A DNA stretch of 64,000 nt from Pacificispira spongiicola (GTDB lineage Bacteria > Pseudomonadota > Alphaproteobacteria > UBA8366 > Aestuariispiraceae), in assembly GCF_012926505.1 (NCBI RefSeq), contig NZ_JABBNT010000001.1:372001-436000 (forward strand), written 5' to 3'. Each line of letters begins with the position of its first letter. The first letter of the stretch is position 1. The notes beneath the pieces were generated by a model that saw nothing but the letters and a program-made list of their open reading frames with translations, was not told the origin of the DNA and did not search any database. Of this stretch, positions 38,575 through 46,260 are shown piece by piece. A program made the translations under genes and the position numbers.

Positions 38575-38651
38575 GCGCACGATGTGCGCAGATTTTCCTT
38601 GAACTGCGCACCAAGTGCGCCTATCTATTATCAAAGGCGCACGACGTGCGC
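38575..38651. promoter_or_regulatory. Three identical palindromic operators at 31-bp spacing, with promoter
   Basis: GCGCAC-N3-GTGCGC occurs perfectly at 38575-38589, 38606-38620 and 38637-38651; the starts are exactly 31 bp apart, about three helical turns. On the plus strand TTGAAC (38599-38604), a 17-base spacer and TATCTA (38622-38627) form a good promoter, and the middle palindrome fills its spacer. The block lies between the divergent XRE gene and the small gene at 38730. Confidence 0.85.
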
Positions 38652-38729
38652 AACCTTTAACGAATTGGTCGATGCCGCGCGGCACGTGATCCCCACAAAA
38701 TGACGCGGCTAGCCCATTGGAGGATGGCC

Positions 38730-38969
38730 ATGACATTACTGTATGTTGGCGAGAAACACGCCTACCGGGATGAAGTATCGATCGCCCGCGCCGAATCGGC
38801 GCAGGTCGCGGTCGCCGCGCCGCGCGCGCAAACCCTGGATTGGGCCGCGAAGCTGCTGTTCCGCGTCACTTGGGATGGCGGACAGATTTATACGACGGAT
38901 TCGATCGAGGTTACGAAACTCGTCGACCGGCATCCCAGCTGCGACGTAAAGGTGATTTCCGTCGTCTGA
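38730..38969 (+). CDS. Hypothetical small protein under XRE control
   Basis: A 79-residue protein I do not recognise. It is mixed alpha-beta with no signal peptide or membrane segment: MTLLYVGEKHAYRDEV at the start, LLFRVTWDGGQIYTTDSIEV in the middle, and CDVKVISVV at the end. GGAGG ends 7 bases before the ATG at 38730, so I prefer it to the ATGs at 38700 and 38724. A well-formed promoter with an operator in its spacer lies about 100 bases upstream, and a strong terminator follows, so this is a tightly regulated single-gene unit. It could be a toxin-like or stress protein, but nothing in the sequence shows that. Confidence 0.6.
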   Translation: MTLLYVGEKHAYRDEVSIARAESAQVAVAAPRAQTLDWAAKLLFRVTWDGGQIYTTDSIEVTKLVDRHPSCDVKVISVV

Positions 38970-38984
38970 TACCGACGGCAAAAG

Positions 38985-39026
38985 AAAAAGGCCGGGCCGC
39001 GTATTCCGCTGGCCCGGCCTTTCTTA
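38985..39026 (+). terminator. Bidirectional rho-independent terminator
   Basis: A perfect 12-bp stem AAAGGCCGGGCC / GGCCCGGCCTTT (38987-38998 and 39011-39022), followed by CTTATTT on the plus strand and CTTTTGCC on the minus strand. It lies between the convergent genes at 38730-38969 and 39038-39355. Confidence 0.88.
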
Positions 39027-39037
39027 TTTCTGGGCAA

Positions 39038-39355
39038 TCAAGCGAAGACGTTGACCACGGATCCCCGACGCGGCGCATTTCCGCCGTTACGTTCCTGGGC
39101 GGCACGCGCATCGGACTGCGCATCGCGCGGCAAGTCGCGGCGGCTGGTACCCGCGCGACCGGAATCATCGGTGTTAGCGGCCGTAACGGCCAGTTGGCTT
39201 TGCGGCGCCTGAGCATTTTGCTGGCGCGCCGTGTCCTGAACGACCTGCGATTGATCGCGCTGCGTGGCGTCGCGACGGTCCTGTACCGTCTGGCGTTGCG
39301 ACGCGGTCAGTTGCGCGGTCAGCAGTGCGTTTGCATCGGTGTTGGTAATGTTCAC
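39038..39355 (-). CDS. Hypothetical Gln/Arg/Asp-rich small protein
   Basis: A 105-residue, strongly polar protein, rich in Gln, Arg, Asp and Ala and probably disordered for most of its length. It ends with RRGSVVNVFA; short C-terminal motifs of the form RGSxVxxxA recur in small alphaproteobacterial proteins, but I cannot name a family. There is no signal peptide. It is followed by a strong terminator and preceded by an AT-rich gap, so it looks like an independent transcription unit. Real coding is supported by its isolated position and good start context (GAGGTTGTTGTGAAC region), but not proven. Confidence 0.6.
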   Translation of the reverse strand: MNITNTDANALLTAQLTASQRQTVQDRRDATQRDQSQVVQDTARQQNAQAPQSQLAVTAANTDDSGRAGTSRRDLPRDAQSDARAAQERNGGNAPRRGSVVNVFA

Positions 39356-39419
39356 AACAACCTCGTTACCGTAGTTCCCACCCGACGGGAACTTTTACGC
39401 TCAACCTATTAAAAAAAAG

Positions 39420-40655
39420 CTAACGGTGGAAAATCTTCCAGATCGTGCCACCCAAGTCGTCCCCGACATAGATCGCGCCGTCCTCACCTACCGCCAGTCC
39501 GACCGGTCGACCCCAGACTTCTGCGGTTTCCGCCCCGTTATCGACGCGGAATCCGGTCATGAAATCGATATACCGGCCGGTCGGGCCGCCGTTTTCAAAT
39601 TCGACGCGGACAACCTTATAGCCTGTCGGCGTACCGGAATTCCAGCTGCCATGTAAGGACACCAATGCGTCGTCTCGCCACGCATCCGGCACATTCGCGC
39701 CCTGCAGAAAGACAAGGTCCAGCGGCGCGCTATGGGACTGGAACAAAACGTCCGGCACCCTGCCGGCCTGAACGAGGTCAGGGCGACGGTCGGCATAATC
39801 CGGCTGCGGATTCGCCCCGATATAGGCATAGGGCCAGCCGTAGAACGCACCCTGATGCACTTCGGTGAAATAGTCGGGAACCAGCCCGTCCCCCATACCG
39901 TCCCGTTCATTCACCACGGTGAACAACCGTCCGGTCCCCGGCAGGAAGGCGATGCCGACGGGGTTGCGCAGACCGGCGGCGAAGGTTTCTCCCGGCCCCA
40001 CACTGCCATCCGGCATGATCTCGTAACGTTGAATGGTGGCGCGGGGAGCATCTTCTTCGCCAATGTTGCTGCGCGAGCCGATAGACGCGTAGAGGTATCG
40101 TCCATCCGGCGAGACGGCAATATTGCGGGTCCAATGCCCACCGGACGACCCGAACAGGCCCGGCGAGGTCAGCGGCGTAAGCTCCCCGGCAAGCGGCCAT
40201 GACGTCCGATACACGGTTTGCTGATCGGCAACGAAAAGATTCCCGCCCTGCAGGACGAGACCATGCGGTCTCGAAAGTCCGGTCAGGATATCCCGCTTGC
40301 TGTCGGCGCGCCCGTCGCCGTCCCGATCTTCCAACAACATGACCGCGCCGGATCGGCTGCGCGCGACAAGAAGCCCGTTGCCCGGTACGACCCGCAGAGT
40401 CCGCGCGCCGGTGACACCATCCGCGTAAAGCGTGGCCTCAAATCCGTCAGCCAGGATCGGCATCGCATCGCCGCGCCGCACGCGTTCCGCCGAATTCGCC
40501 ACGGATGGGGTGGCGTAAGGAGCCGGAAGCGTTGTCGGATCGACGAAATGCACCTGCCCCGGACGATCGTCCTGGGCGAATGACGGAACCGCCAGGATCG
40601 GCGACATCAACGCCGCCGCACAAAGTCGCCGGATCGTCTTGGACATATCGCGCAT
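39420..40655 (-). CDS. Exported PQQ-dependent sugar (sorbosone) dehydrogenase-like protein
   Basis: A 411-residue secreted protein. A signal peptide (SKTIRRLCAAALMSPILAVPSFA) is followed by a six-bladed beta-propeller of soluble glucose/sorbosone dehydrogenase type: ILADGFEATLYADGVTGARTL, GLSRPHGLVLQGGNLFVAD, HWTRNIAVSPDGRYLYASIGS, LRNPVGIAFLPGTGRLFTVVNERDG, SHSAPLDLVF, SLHGSWN, and GRPVGLAVGEDGAIYVGDD at the end. The conserved His and Arg residues around the RPHG and RNPVG turns fit PQQ and calcium binding. The substrate is unknown. GGGAGGAG lies 8 bases before the start at 40655. Confidence 0.85.
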   Translation of the reverse strand: MRDMSKTIRRLCAAALMSPILAVPSFAQDDRPGQVHFVDPTTLPAPYATPSVANSAERVRRGDAMPILADGFEATLYADGVTGARTLRVVPGNGLLVARSRSGAVMLLEDRDGDGRADSKRDILTGLSRPHGLVLQGGNLFVADQQTVYRTSWPLAGELTPLTSPGLFGSSGGHWTRNIAVSPDGRYLYASIGSRSNIGEEDAPRATIQRYEIMPDGSVGPGETFAAGLRNPVGIAFLPGTGRLFTVVNERDGMGDGLVPDYFTEVHQGAFYGWPYAYIGANPQPDYADRRPDLVQAGRVPDVLFQSHSAPLDLVFLQGANVPDAWRDDALVSLHGSWNSGTPTGYKVVRVEFENGGPTGRYIDFMTGFRVDNGAETAEVWGRPVGLAVGEDGAIYVGDDLGGTIWKIFHR

Positions 40656-40720
40656 GCGCCGTCTCCTCCCGTTTGCCGTCAATGGGACCTGGGGATCACG
40701 CGGCGAAGATCAAGTCCGGT

Positions 40721-41908
40721 TCAGCGGTTCAGCGCGGCAACCCCGGGCAATTCGCGGCCTTCCATCCATTCCAGGAAGGCGCCGCCCGCCGTCGATACAT
40801 AGGTAAAGTCGTCGGACACGCCCGCCGCGGCCAGCGCCGCCACGGTATCCCCGCCGCCCGCCACGGAAATCAGCGTGCCTGCCTTGGTCAATGCCGCCGC
40901 TTTCCGCGCCAGCGCGACCGTCCCGGCGTCGAAGGGCGGGATTTCGAAAGCGCCCATCGGGCCATTCCAGATCAGGGTCCGGCAATTTTCCAGTTCCGCG
41001 CACAGCGCCGCTGCCGTTTCCGGGCCGATATCCAGGATCATCTTATCCGCCTGAACGGCATCCAACGGTACGGATTCGCTGGCCGCGCCCGCCGCGAATT
41101 CGGACGCGACGGTGACATCGTGCGGCAGGCCGATCCGGCATCCGGCGGCATCCGCGCGGGCCAGGATTTCGCGGGCCGTATCCGCCAGATCCTTTTCGCA
41201 CAGGCTCTTGGCAATATCCTTGCCCATCGCGTGCAGGAAGGTATTCGCCATTCCGCCGCCGATGATCAGCAGATCGACCTTTTCCACAAGATGGTTCAGA
41301 ACCGCCAGCTTGGTCGACACCTTGGCACCGCCGACAATGGCCGCCACCGGCCGTTCCGGTGCGCCCAATGCGGATTCCAGCGCTTCCAGCTCGGCCTGCA
41401 TGTTCCGACCGGCGACGGCAGGCAGCAGCCCCGCAATCGCGTGGGTGGAGGCATGGGCGCGGTGCGCGGCGGAAAAGGCGTCGTTCACATAGATATCGCC
41501 CAGATCGGCCAGTTCCTTGGCAAACGCCGCATCATCCGCTTCCTCGCCCGCATGGAAGCGCAGGTTTTCCAACACCACAATCGTGCCGTCCGCTGCGGCG
41601 GCGATGGCGTCCGCCGCCATTGCCCCGATGCAGTCGGCGGCGAAGACGACTGGCCGCCCCAGGACATCGACGACCGCTTCGGCCACGGGCTCCAACGACA
41701 TTTCCGGAACGACCTTGCCTTTCGGACGACCGAAATGCGACATCAACACGACCTTTGCCCCGCCCGCAATCAGGTCGTCGACCGTGTCGCGCAGGCGTTC
41801 AATGCGGGTCGCGTCAGTGACCGCGCCGTCGCGCATCGGTACGTTCAGATCGGCGCGAACCAGCGCCACCTTGCCGGTGAGGGAAACGTCGTCGATGGTT
41901 TTGAACAC
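40721..41908 (-). CDS. pgk: Phosphoglycerate kinase
   Basis: A 395-residue glycolytic enzyme converting 1,3-bisphosphoglycerate and ADP to 3-phosphoglycerate and ATP. It has [56 protein letters not shown], and the nucleotide loop [13 protein letters not shown] with GGGDTVAAL near the end. It begins at a GTG (41908) with GAAAGGCGA about 8 bases upstream, giving the usual family length. The frame stays open to 42148, but that extension is not family sequence. It is divergent from a methyltransferase gene. Confidence 0.97.
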   Translation of the reverse strand: MFKTIDDVSLTGKVALVRADLNVPMRDGAVTDATRIERLRDTVDDLIAGGAKVVLMSHFGRPKGKVVPEMSLEPVAEAVVDVLGRPVVFAADCIGAMAADAIAAAADGTIVVLENLRFHAGEEADDAAFAKELADLGDIYVNDAFSAAHRAHASTHAIAGLLPAVAGRNMQAELEALESALGAPERPVAAIVGGAKVSTKLAVLNHLVEKVDLLIIGGGMANTFLHAMGKDIAKSLCEKDLADTAREILARADAAGCRIGLPHDVTVASEFAAGAASESVPLDAVQADKMILDIGPETAAALCAELENCRTLIWNGPMGAFEIPPFDAGTVALARKAAALTKAGTLISVAGGGDTVAALAAAGVSDDFTYVSTAGGAFLEWMEGRELPGVAALNR

Positions 41909-42002
41909 GGGCCGTCGCCTTTCTGTCAGAATACTTGAAATTTCGCCCCCTGCTCTACCTGATCCTATAGTATATGGGCAAGGTCCGACGGAGGAATAGC
42001 CA

Positions 42003-43028
42003 ATGGGTCTGATCGGAAAATCGATGTTCCTGGCCAGCCAAACCACCAGAACGGCATGGTTCGGCGCGCAATACGGCTTGGCACAGCGACTAGCCCCGCC
42101 GATTGACGGCCCCTTGCCGAAACCGGGTAGCCTGCCCGGCTGGCCCACGATCCTGAAGGACCTGCGCGCCCTTCGCCTGCAGGATTGGGCGAATATCGAG
42201 GCCGGTTATTACCCGATGCCGGACGATCTGATCCCCGATCCGCGTCGGGCCATCGGTTCTGCCCTGCGCTTCGTGAAGGACCTGCCCGCGGTCAATCTGC
42301 GCCGCCGCCTGCGCGACTGGTCCGATGTCCCACCGGCAGCGAGACCGCGCTATTATATGCAAAACTTCCACAATCAGTCCGGCGGCTGGATGACCGACGA
42401 CAGCGCCGCACTCTACGACCATCAGGTGGAGGTGCTGTTCACCGGCGGGGCCGACGCGATGCGGCGGCAGGCCCTGGTACCCCTGGGCGATTGGCTTCGG
42501 GTCAATGGCGCGGCGGACCGCACGCTGCTCGACATCGGTTGCGGGACCGCGCGCTTTCTGGCGGAGGCGAAGCGGGCGCATCCCGCCCTATCCCTGATCG
42601 GTCTGGATCCCAGCGCCGCCTATCTGACCAAGGCCCGGCAAGGCTTACGACGGTGGCGGAAGGACTTCACGCCGATCCTGGGATTGGCGGAATCCCTGCC
42701 TTTCGCCACCGGTCTGGGGCCGGACCTCATCGCATCGGTTTTCGTGATGCATGAATTGCCGCGCAAGATACGGCACAAAGGCCTGTCGGAAATGGCCCGT
42801 GTCCTGCGGCCCGGCGGGCGTCTGGTGATCGTCGACTCCATCCGGCTTGGGGACCATGCCGACTATGACACATTGCTGGATCGTTTCCCCATCGCCTTCC
42901 ACGAGCCCTATTATCAGGACTATATCCGCGACGATTTGGAACGCGTCGGGACGGAATGCGGACTGGTCCATACCGGGACCAGCCGCGCCTTCTTCTCGCG
43001 GATCATGACCTTCGACAAACCGGTTTAA
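42003..43028 (+). CDS. Class I SAM-dependent methyltransferase
   Basis: A 341-residue protein. The N-terminal 165 residues contain [28 protein letters not shown] and [28 protein letters not shown], an unassigned region conserved in this kind of protein. From about residue 175 it is a methyltransferase of UbiE type: [20 protein letters not shown] (motif I), [11 protein letters not shown], and [14 protein letters not shown]. Such proteins act on small lipids or quinones, but the substrate cannot be named. CGGAGGAATAGCC gives a good ribosome site before the ATG. Its stop overlaps the end of the convergent MscS fusion by four bases. Confidence 0.83.
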   Translation: MGLIGKSMFLASQTTRTAWFGAQYGLAQRLAPPIDGPLPKPGSLPGWPTILKDLRALRLQDWANIEAGYYPMPDDLIPDPRRAIGSALRFVKDLPAVNLRRRLRDWSDVPPAARPRYYMQNFHNQSGGWMTDDSAALYDHQVEVLFTGGADAMRRQALVPLGDWLRVNGAADRTLLDIGCGTARFLAEAKRAHPALSLIGLDPSAAYLTKARQGLRRWRKDFTPILGLAESLPFATGLGPDLIASVFVMHELPRKIRHKGLSEMARVLRPGGRLVIVDSIRLGDHADYDTLLDRFPIAFHEPYYQDYIRDDLERVGTECGLVHTGTSRAFFSRIMTFDKPV

Positions 43029-46000
43029 GAATTGGTCGGCGCCGTCCCCGTTGCCGCGGCGGCCGCCTTGTCGCGCTTCAGGTTGATATCCATCGGCGCC
43101 GGTCCTTGTTCGATCCCGTCGATGCCGAATTGGCGGAAGACTTCCGCATAGACCGCTTCGCGCACGATTTCGAAATCGTTGTATTCGTCGATCCAGTAAT
43201 CGACGCGGAATCGGTGGAATAGGCCCAGTTCGAAAACCTTCACGCCGTCATAGCGCCACGTATAGTCGTCCAGCGCATCGTCGCGTTTCAGCATCCGTTT
43301 CAACGCGTCCCGGATGCGGGATTCGGCCGCACGAATCGATTGATCGACCTTATCCGGGGAGAACCGTTCCGGGACGAAAAACTCGGAACTAAACCGAACC
43401 ATTTCCCCGGTTGAGTAGTTTTCGATCAGGGATTCCGACACAACGCCGTTCGGGATACTGACATGATAGCCCTCGCGCGTCAGAAGCCGCATCGTCCGCC
43501 AGGTAATATCCGTGACGATCCCGGTCGTCTCGTCGATCTGGACCCAGTCGCCCACCTTGAACGGGCGTTCAATGTTCAAGACGATCCCGGAGAAAATGTT
43601 CGCGATATTGGCATGGATCGCCAAACCGATGATGGTCGCCAACAAACCGGACGTGGCGAGAAGGCTGGTCAAGCGCTGGTCGAAGACGAAGGCAATAACA
43701 CCGAAGATCGCCAGCAAATAGATACTGCCCGATGCGAACAGGCGCACGACGTTCGGGATACGCCGTCCGGATTTCTCCTCAATCGGGACCCAGAAGAACC
43801 GTTCGATGGATATCGCCAACAGGCGCGCCGGCACGATCCACCAAAGACTGTCGAACAGCATGACCAACGCATCGGTCACCGCGTTGGGAAGATTCTGGGC
43901 AGAATAGTCCAGCATCAGCGTACTGGCCGACACCAGCAGGACCGGCCAACCGATCACCCGCATCCCCAAGGTTTGGACTCGCCAGAATTGCCCACGATCC
44001 TTCCGGTCCATGATGGCGGCGAAAATCAGGATGACGATGGAAAAGATCAGCAGATAGACAAACCAGTTATAGGGCACCGCATCCGCCGGATCGACGCCCG
44101 CCGGTCCCAGGATAACGCCAAGGTCGATGCGCGTGAATTCGGGGGCCTGCTTGCCATAGCCGATAAAGGACGGATCGCCCTCCCCGGTCCCTTCGTAGAC
44201 TTCCTGCGAAATCCAACTGCGCGCCGGCACCCAATCCGGCATGCCGGCGAAAACGCGCCGTTCGGACAGCCCGTCCAGCAGGGGATCGCCGCTGGGGCCG
44301 GTGCTGAAGAACGCCGCCAGATCGACCTGATCCAGGCCCAGCATGTTCAGCCAGCTTTCCGCTTCCTCCGCGAAGGCGCCCGTTTCCTTATCTTCCTGCA
44401 CCGACGCGACGGCATCGTTGCGCGCCTTCGCCAAGCCCATGCCCAGAACGTCGGTCACATACATCAGGTTGTTGCGACTCAACAGGCGGTGATGGAAGCC
44501 GAGGCCGGTCAGAACCGTCCCGTAGGGATGTTTGATGTCCGAGAATTCCAACTTGAATTGACCGGACACGCGGTAGGATGCGTAGCTCAGATCGCCGTCG
44601 GTGCCGGTCTTGTCCGGTGCGCTCAGCGTAATCGGCTCGACCGCATTGACGAAGACGACATCCTGCGGCTCGAAATTGCCGCGATACCGGAACCAGACCA
44701 AGAAATCGATGCGATAGCGATCCTCCAGCGTCCGGCTTTCCTCGCCCTGGCCTTCGCGGACTTCTTCCACGTTCAACAGTTGCACGCCGGTATAGACGAC
44801 GTTCGTCTTGTACATGAAGCGGTCGTTCACATAGAGAACCTTGCCCGCCTGCACGAGATCGAGGAACCCGGTCACGCCGCGTTCCAGGATCGGCTGTAAC
44901 TGGGTCAGCGCTGAAATCATGCTGGACCCGTTATACAGACCGATCTGAACGCTGGTCGTGTTGGTGCCGTTCGGCCCGAAATAGCGCTCGCCCCCGACGG
45001 TCCGGCGCGCCCGTTCGACATGATCGAAGCGATCCAGGAAGCCGCGAATGGCCGAATGCAAGGTCGCCATATCGTCCAACTGCGCCTTCCCGCTGTCGGC
45101 ATCGGGGCCCAGATCGTCGATCAGGGCGTCGATGGTCAATTGCGCGGCATCGAAGGTATAGGCGGAAACCCAGTCGGGCACCGTGCCATATTCGGCCAAA
45201 TAGTCGGTTCGGAAGTTTTGCGCGACCTCTGTCGCCGTATCGAACAAAAGCGGGGTCGTCACGAACATACCGTTCGTCACCGACGCCGCCGGGTCACCGT
45301 CGGGCAGAGCTTCCTGCACCGCCGAAACGAATGCCGTAGAGGCCATGTCGGCAAGACCGACGATCCCGTTGCGCACCTTGGCCTGACGCAGGGCGACGGC
45401 GATCTTGGCGGCCTGGGGCGCACCACCCTGAATGAAGATATGGCCGGTCAGCTTCCGGTCGCGGATTTCCTGCGCGATCGCATCGGCCCGCGCGGTCAGC
45501 CCTGCCAGATCGTCGGGATCGTAGTCCCAATAGTTCAGAACCTTGGTGCCGAACCGCCGATAGGTCGCATCGAAGGCCGCCGCCAGATCCCGCCCGCGCG
45601 CCGTGTTCGCATGGATGATCGACACCGTTTCCTGTCCGACCACGTTGCGCAGATAGTTCGCCAGGAACCGGGTTTGCTCCAAGTCGTCGAACACGGTGCG
45701 ATAAACGGTTCCGGCCTCATCCGATTCGGAACGGGGTTCCGCCGGGGCGGTGACGATGACCGGCAGACCGGCGGCTTCGTAGATCGGTTCGGCGACGCGG
45801 GTCGCCGCCGATGACCAATGCCCGACGACGGAAACGATATCGCCGCGCCCGACGATCTCCTCCGCGATTTCCGCCGCGCGCTTGGGATCGTTCGCATCGT
45901 CGAAGGCTTCCACAACGACGGCATGCCCGCTGACGCCGCCGTTCTCATTCGCCCGTTTGGCGGCAAGTTCCGCCCCTCGGCGCATCGCATCGCCCAGCGC

Positions 46001-46195
46001 GGATTCAGGGCCGCTCATCGGGCCGACAACGGCAATTCTGACGGGGGAGGATGTGTTCAGGTCCAGAACGGTGACCCGGGTGACCAGCGAAAATACCGCC
46101 GACGTGATCGCCACGGCCAGCAGGATCACGATGAACATATTCCGTTTGGTCATCGGCCAATTGCCGAAAACCGTCCGCCAAATTTTTTGAAACAC
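43025..46195 (-). CDS. Periplasmic-binding-domain / MscS mechanosensitive channel fusion
   Basis: A 1056-residue membrane protein with an unusual domain order. An N-terminal membrane segment (about residues 17-40) is followed by a type 1 periplasmic binding domain to about residue 395 (RIAVVGPMSGPESALGDAMRRGAELA, IVSVVGHWSSAATRVAEP), like branched-chain amino acid receptors. A middle beta-rich region (about 430-640) has VYTGVQLLNVEEV, YRIDFLVWFRY, and YRVSGQFKLEFSDIKHPYGT. Four or five membrane segments start near 705. An MscS channel follows: SGLLATIIGLAIHANIANIFSGI pore and RPFKVGDWVQI beta domain (near 860-880). It begins at a GTG. The ligand is unknown; ligand-gated ion or osmolyte release is an inference. 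Confidence 0.8.
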   Translation of the reverse strand: MFQKIWRTVFGNWPMTKRNMFIVILLAVAITSAVFSLVTRVTVLDLNTSSPVRIAVVGPMSGPESALGDAMRRGAELAAKRANENGGVSGHAVVVEAFDDANDPKRAAEIAEEIVGRGDIVSVVGHWSSAATRVAEPIYEAAGLPVIVTAPAEPRSESDEAGTVYRTVFDDLEQTRFLANYLRNVVGQETVSIIHANTARGRDLAAAFDATYRRFGTKVLNYWDYDPDDLAGLTARADAIAQEIRDRKLTGHIFIQGGAPQAAKIAVALRQAKVRNGIVGLADMASTAFVSAVQEALPDGDPAASVTNGMFVTTPLLFDTATEVAQNFRTDYLAEYGTVPDWVSAYTFDAAQLTIDALIDDLGPDADSGKAQLDDMATLHSAIRGFLDRFDHVERARRTVGGERYFGPNGTNTTSVQIGLYNGSSMISALTQLQPILERGVTGFLDLVQAGKVLYVNDRFMYKTNVVYTGVQLLNVEEVREGQGEESRTLEDRYRIDFLVWFRYRGNFEPQDVVFVNAVEPITLSAPDKTGTDGDLSYASYRVSGQFKLEFSDIKHPYGTVLTGLGFHHRLLSRNNLMYVTDVLGMGLAKARNDAVASVQEDKETGAFAEEAESWLNMLGLDQVDLAAFFSTGPSGDPLLDGLSERRVFAGMPDWVPARSWISQEVYEGTGEGDPSFIGYGKQAPEFTRIDLGVILGPAGVDPADAVPYNWFVYLLIFSIVILIFAAIMDRKDRGQFWRVQTLGMRVIGWPVLLVSASTLMLDYSAQNLPNAVTDALVMLFDSLWWIVPARLLAISIERFFWVPIEEKSGRRIPNVVRLFASGSIYLLAIFGVIAFVFDQRLTSLLATSGLLATIIGLAIHANIANIFSGIVLNIERPFKVGDWVQIDETTGIVTDITWRTMRLLTREGYHVSIPNGVVSESLIENYSTGEMVRFSSEFFVPERFSPDKVDQSIRAAESRIRDALKRMLKRDDALDDYTWRYDGVKVFELGLFHRFRVDYWIDEYNDFEIVREAVYAEVFRQFGIDGIEQGPAPMDINLKRDKAAAAATGTAPTNS

Positions 46196-46224
46196 GACCC
46201 GCCCCTAAACAGTTCGACCGCTAT

Positions 46225-46260
46225 CCGGCGGGTACGGGGTTCCCCCCTCCGTATCCGCCG
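46225..46260 (-). terminator. Hairpin after the adhesin gene
   Basis: GGCGGGTACGG / CCGTATCCGCC (46227-46237 and 46249-46259), 10 of 11 pairs, directly after the adhesin stop on the minus strand. There is no T-run, so it is a possible, not a typical, terminator. Confidence 0.4.

Noticed and set aside
41909-42148. N-terminal extension of pgk to 42148
   Set aside because: The added 80 residues are not phosphoglycerate kinase sequence and overlap the divergent methyltransferase; the GTG at 41908 with a ribosome site gives the family length.
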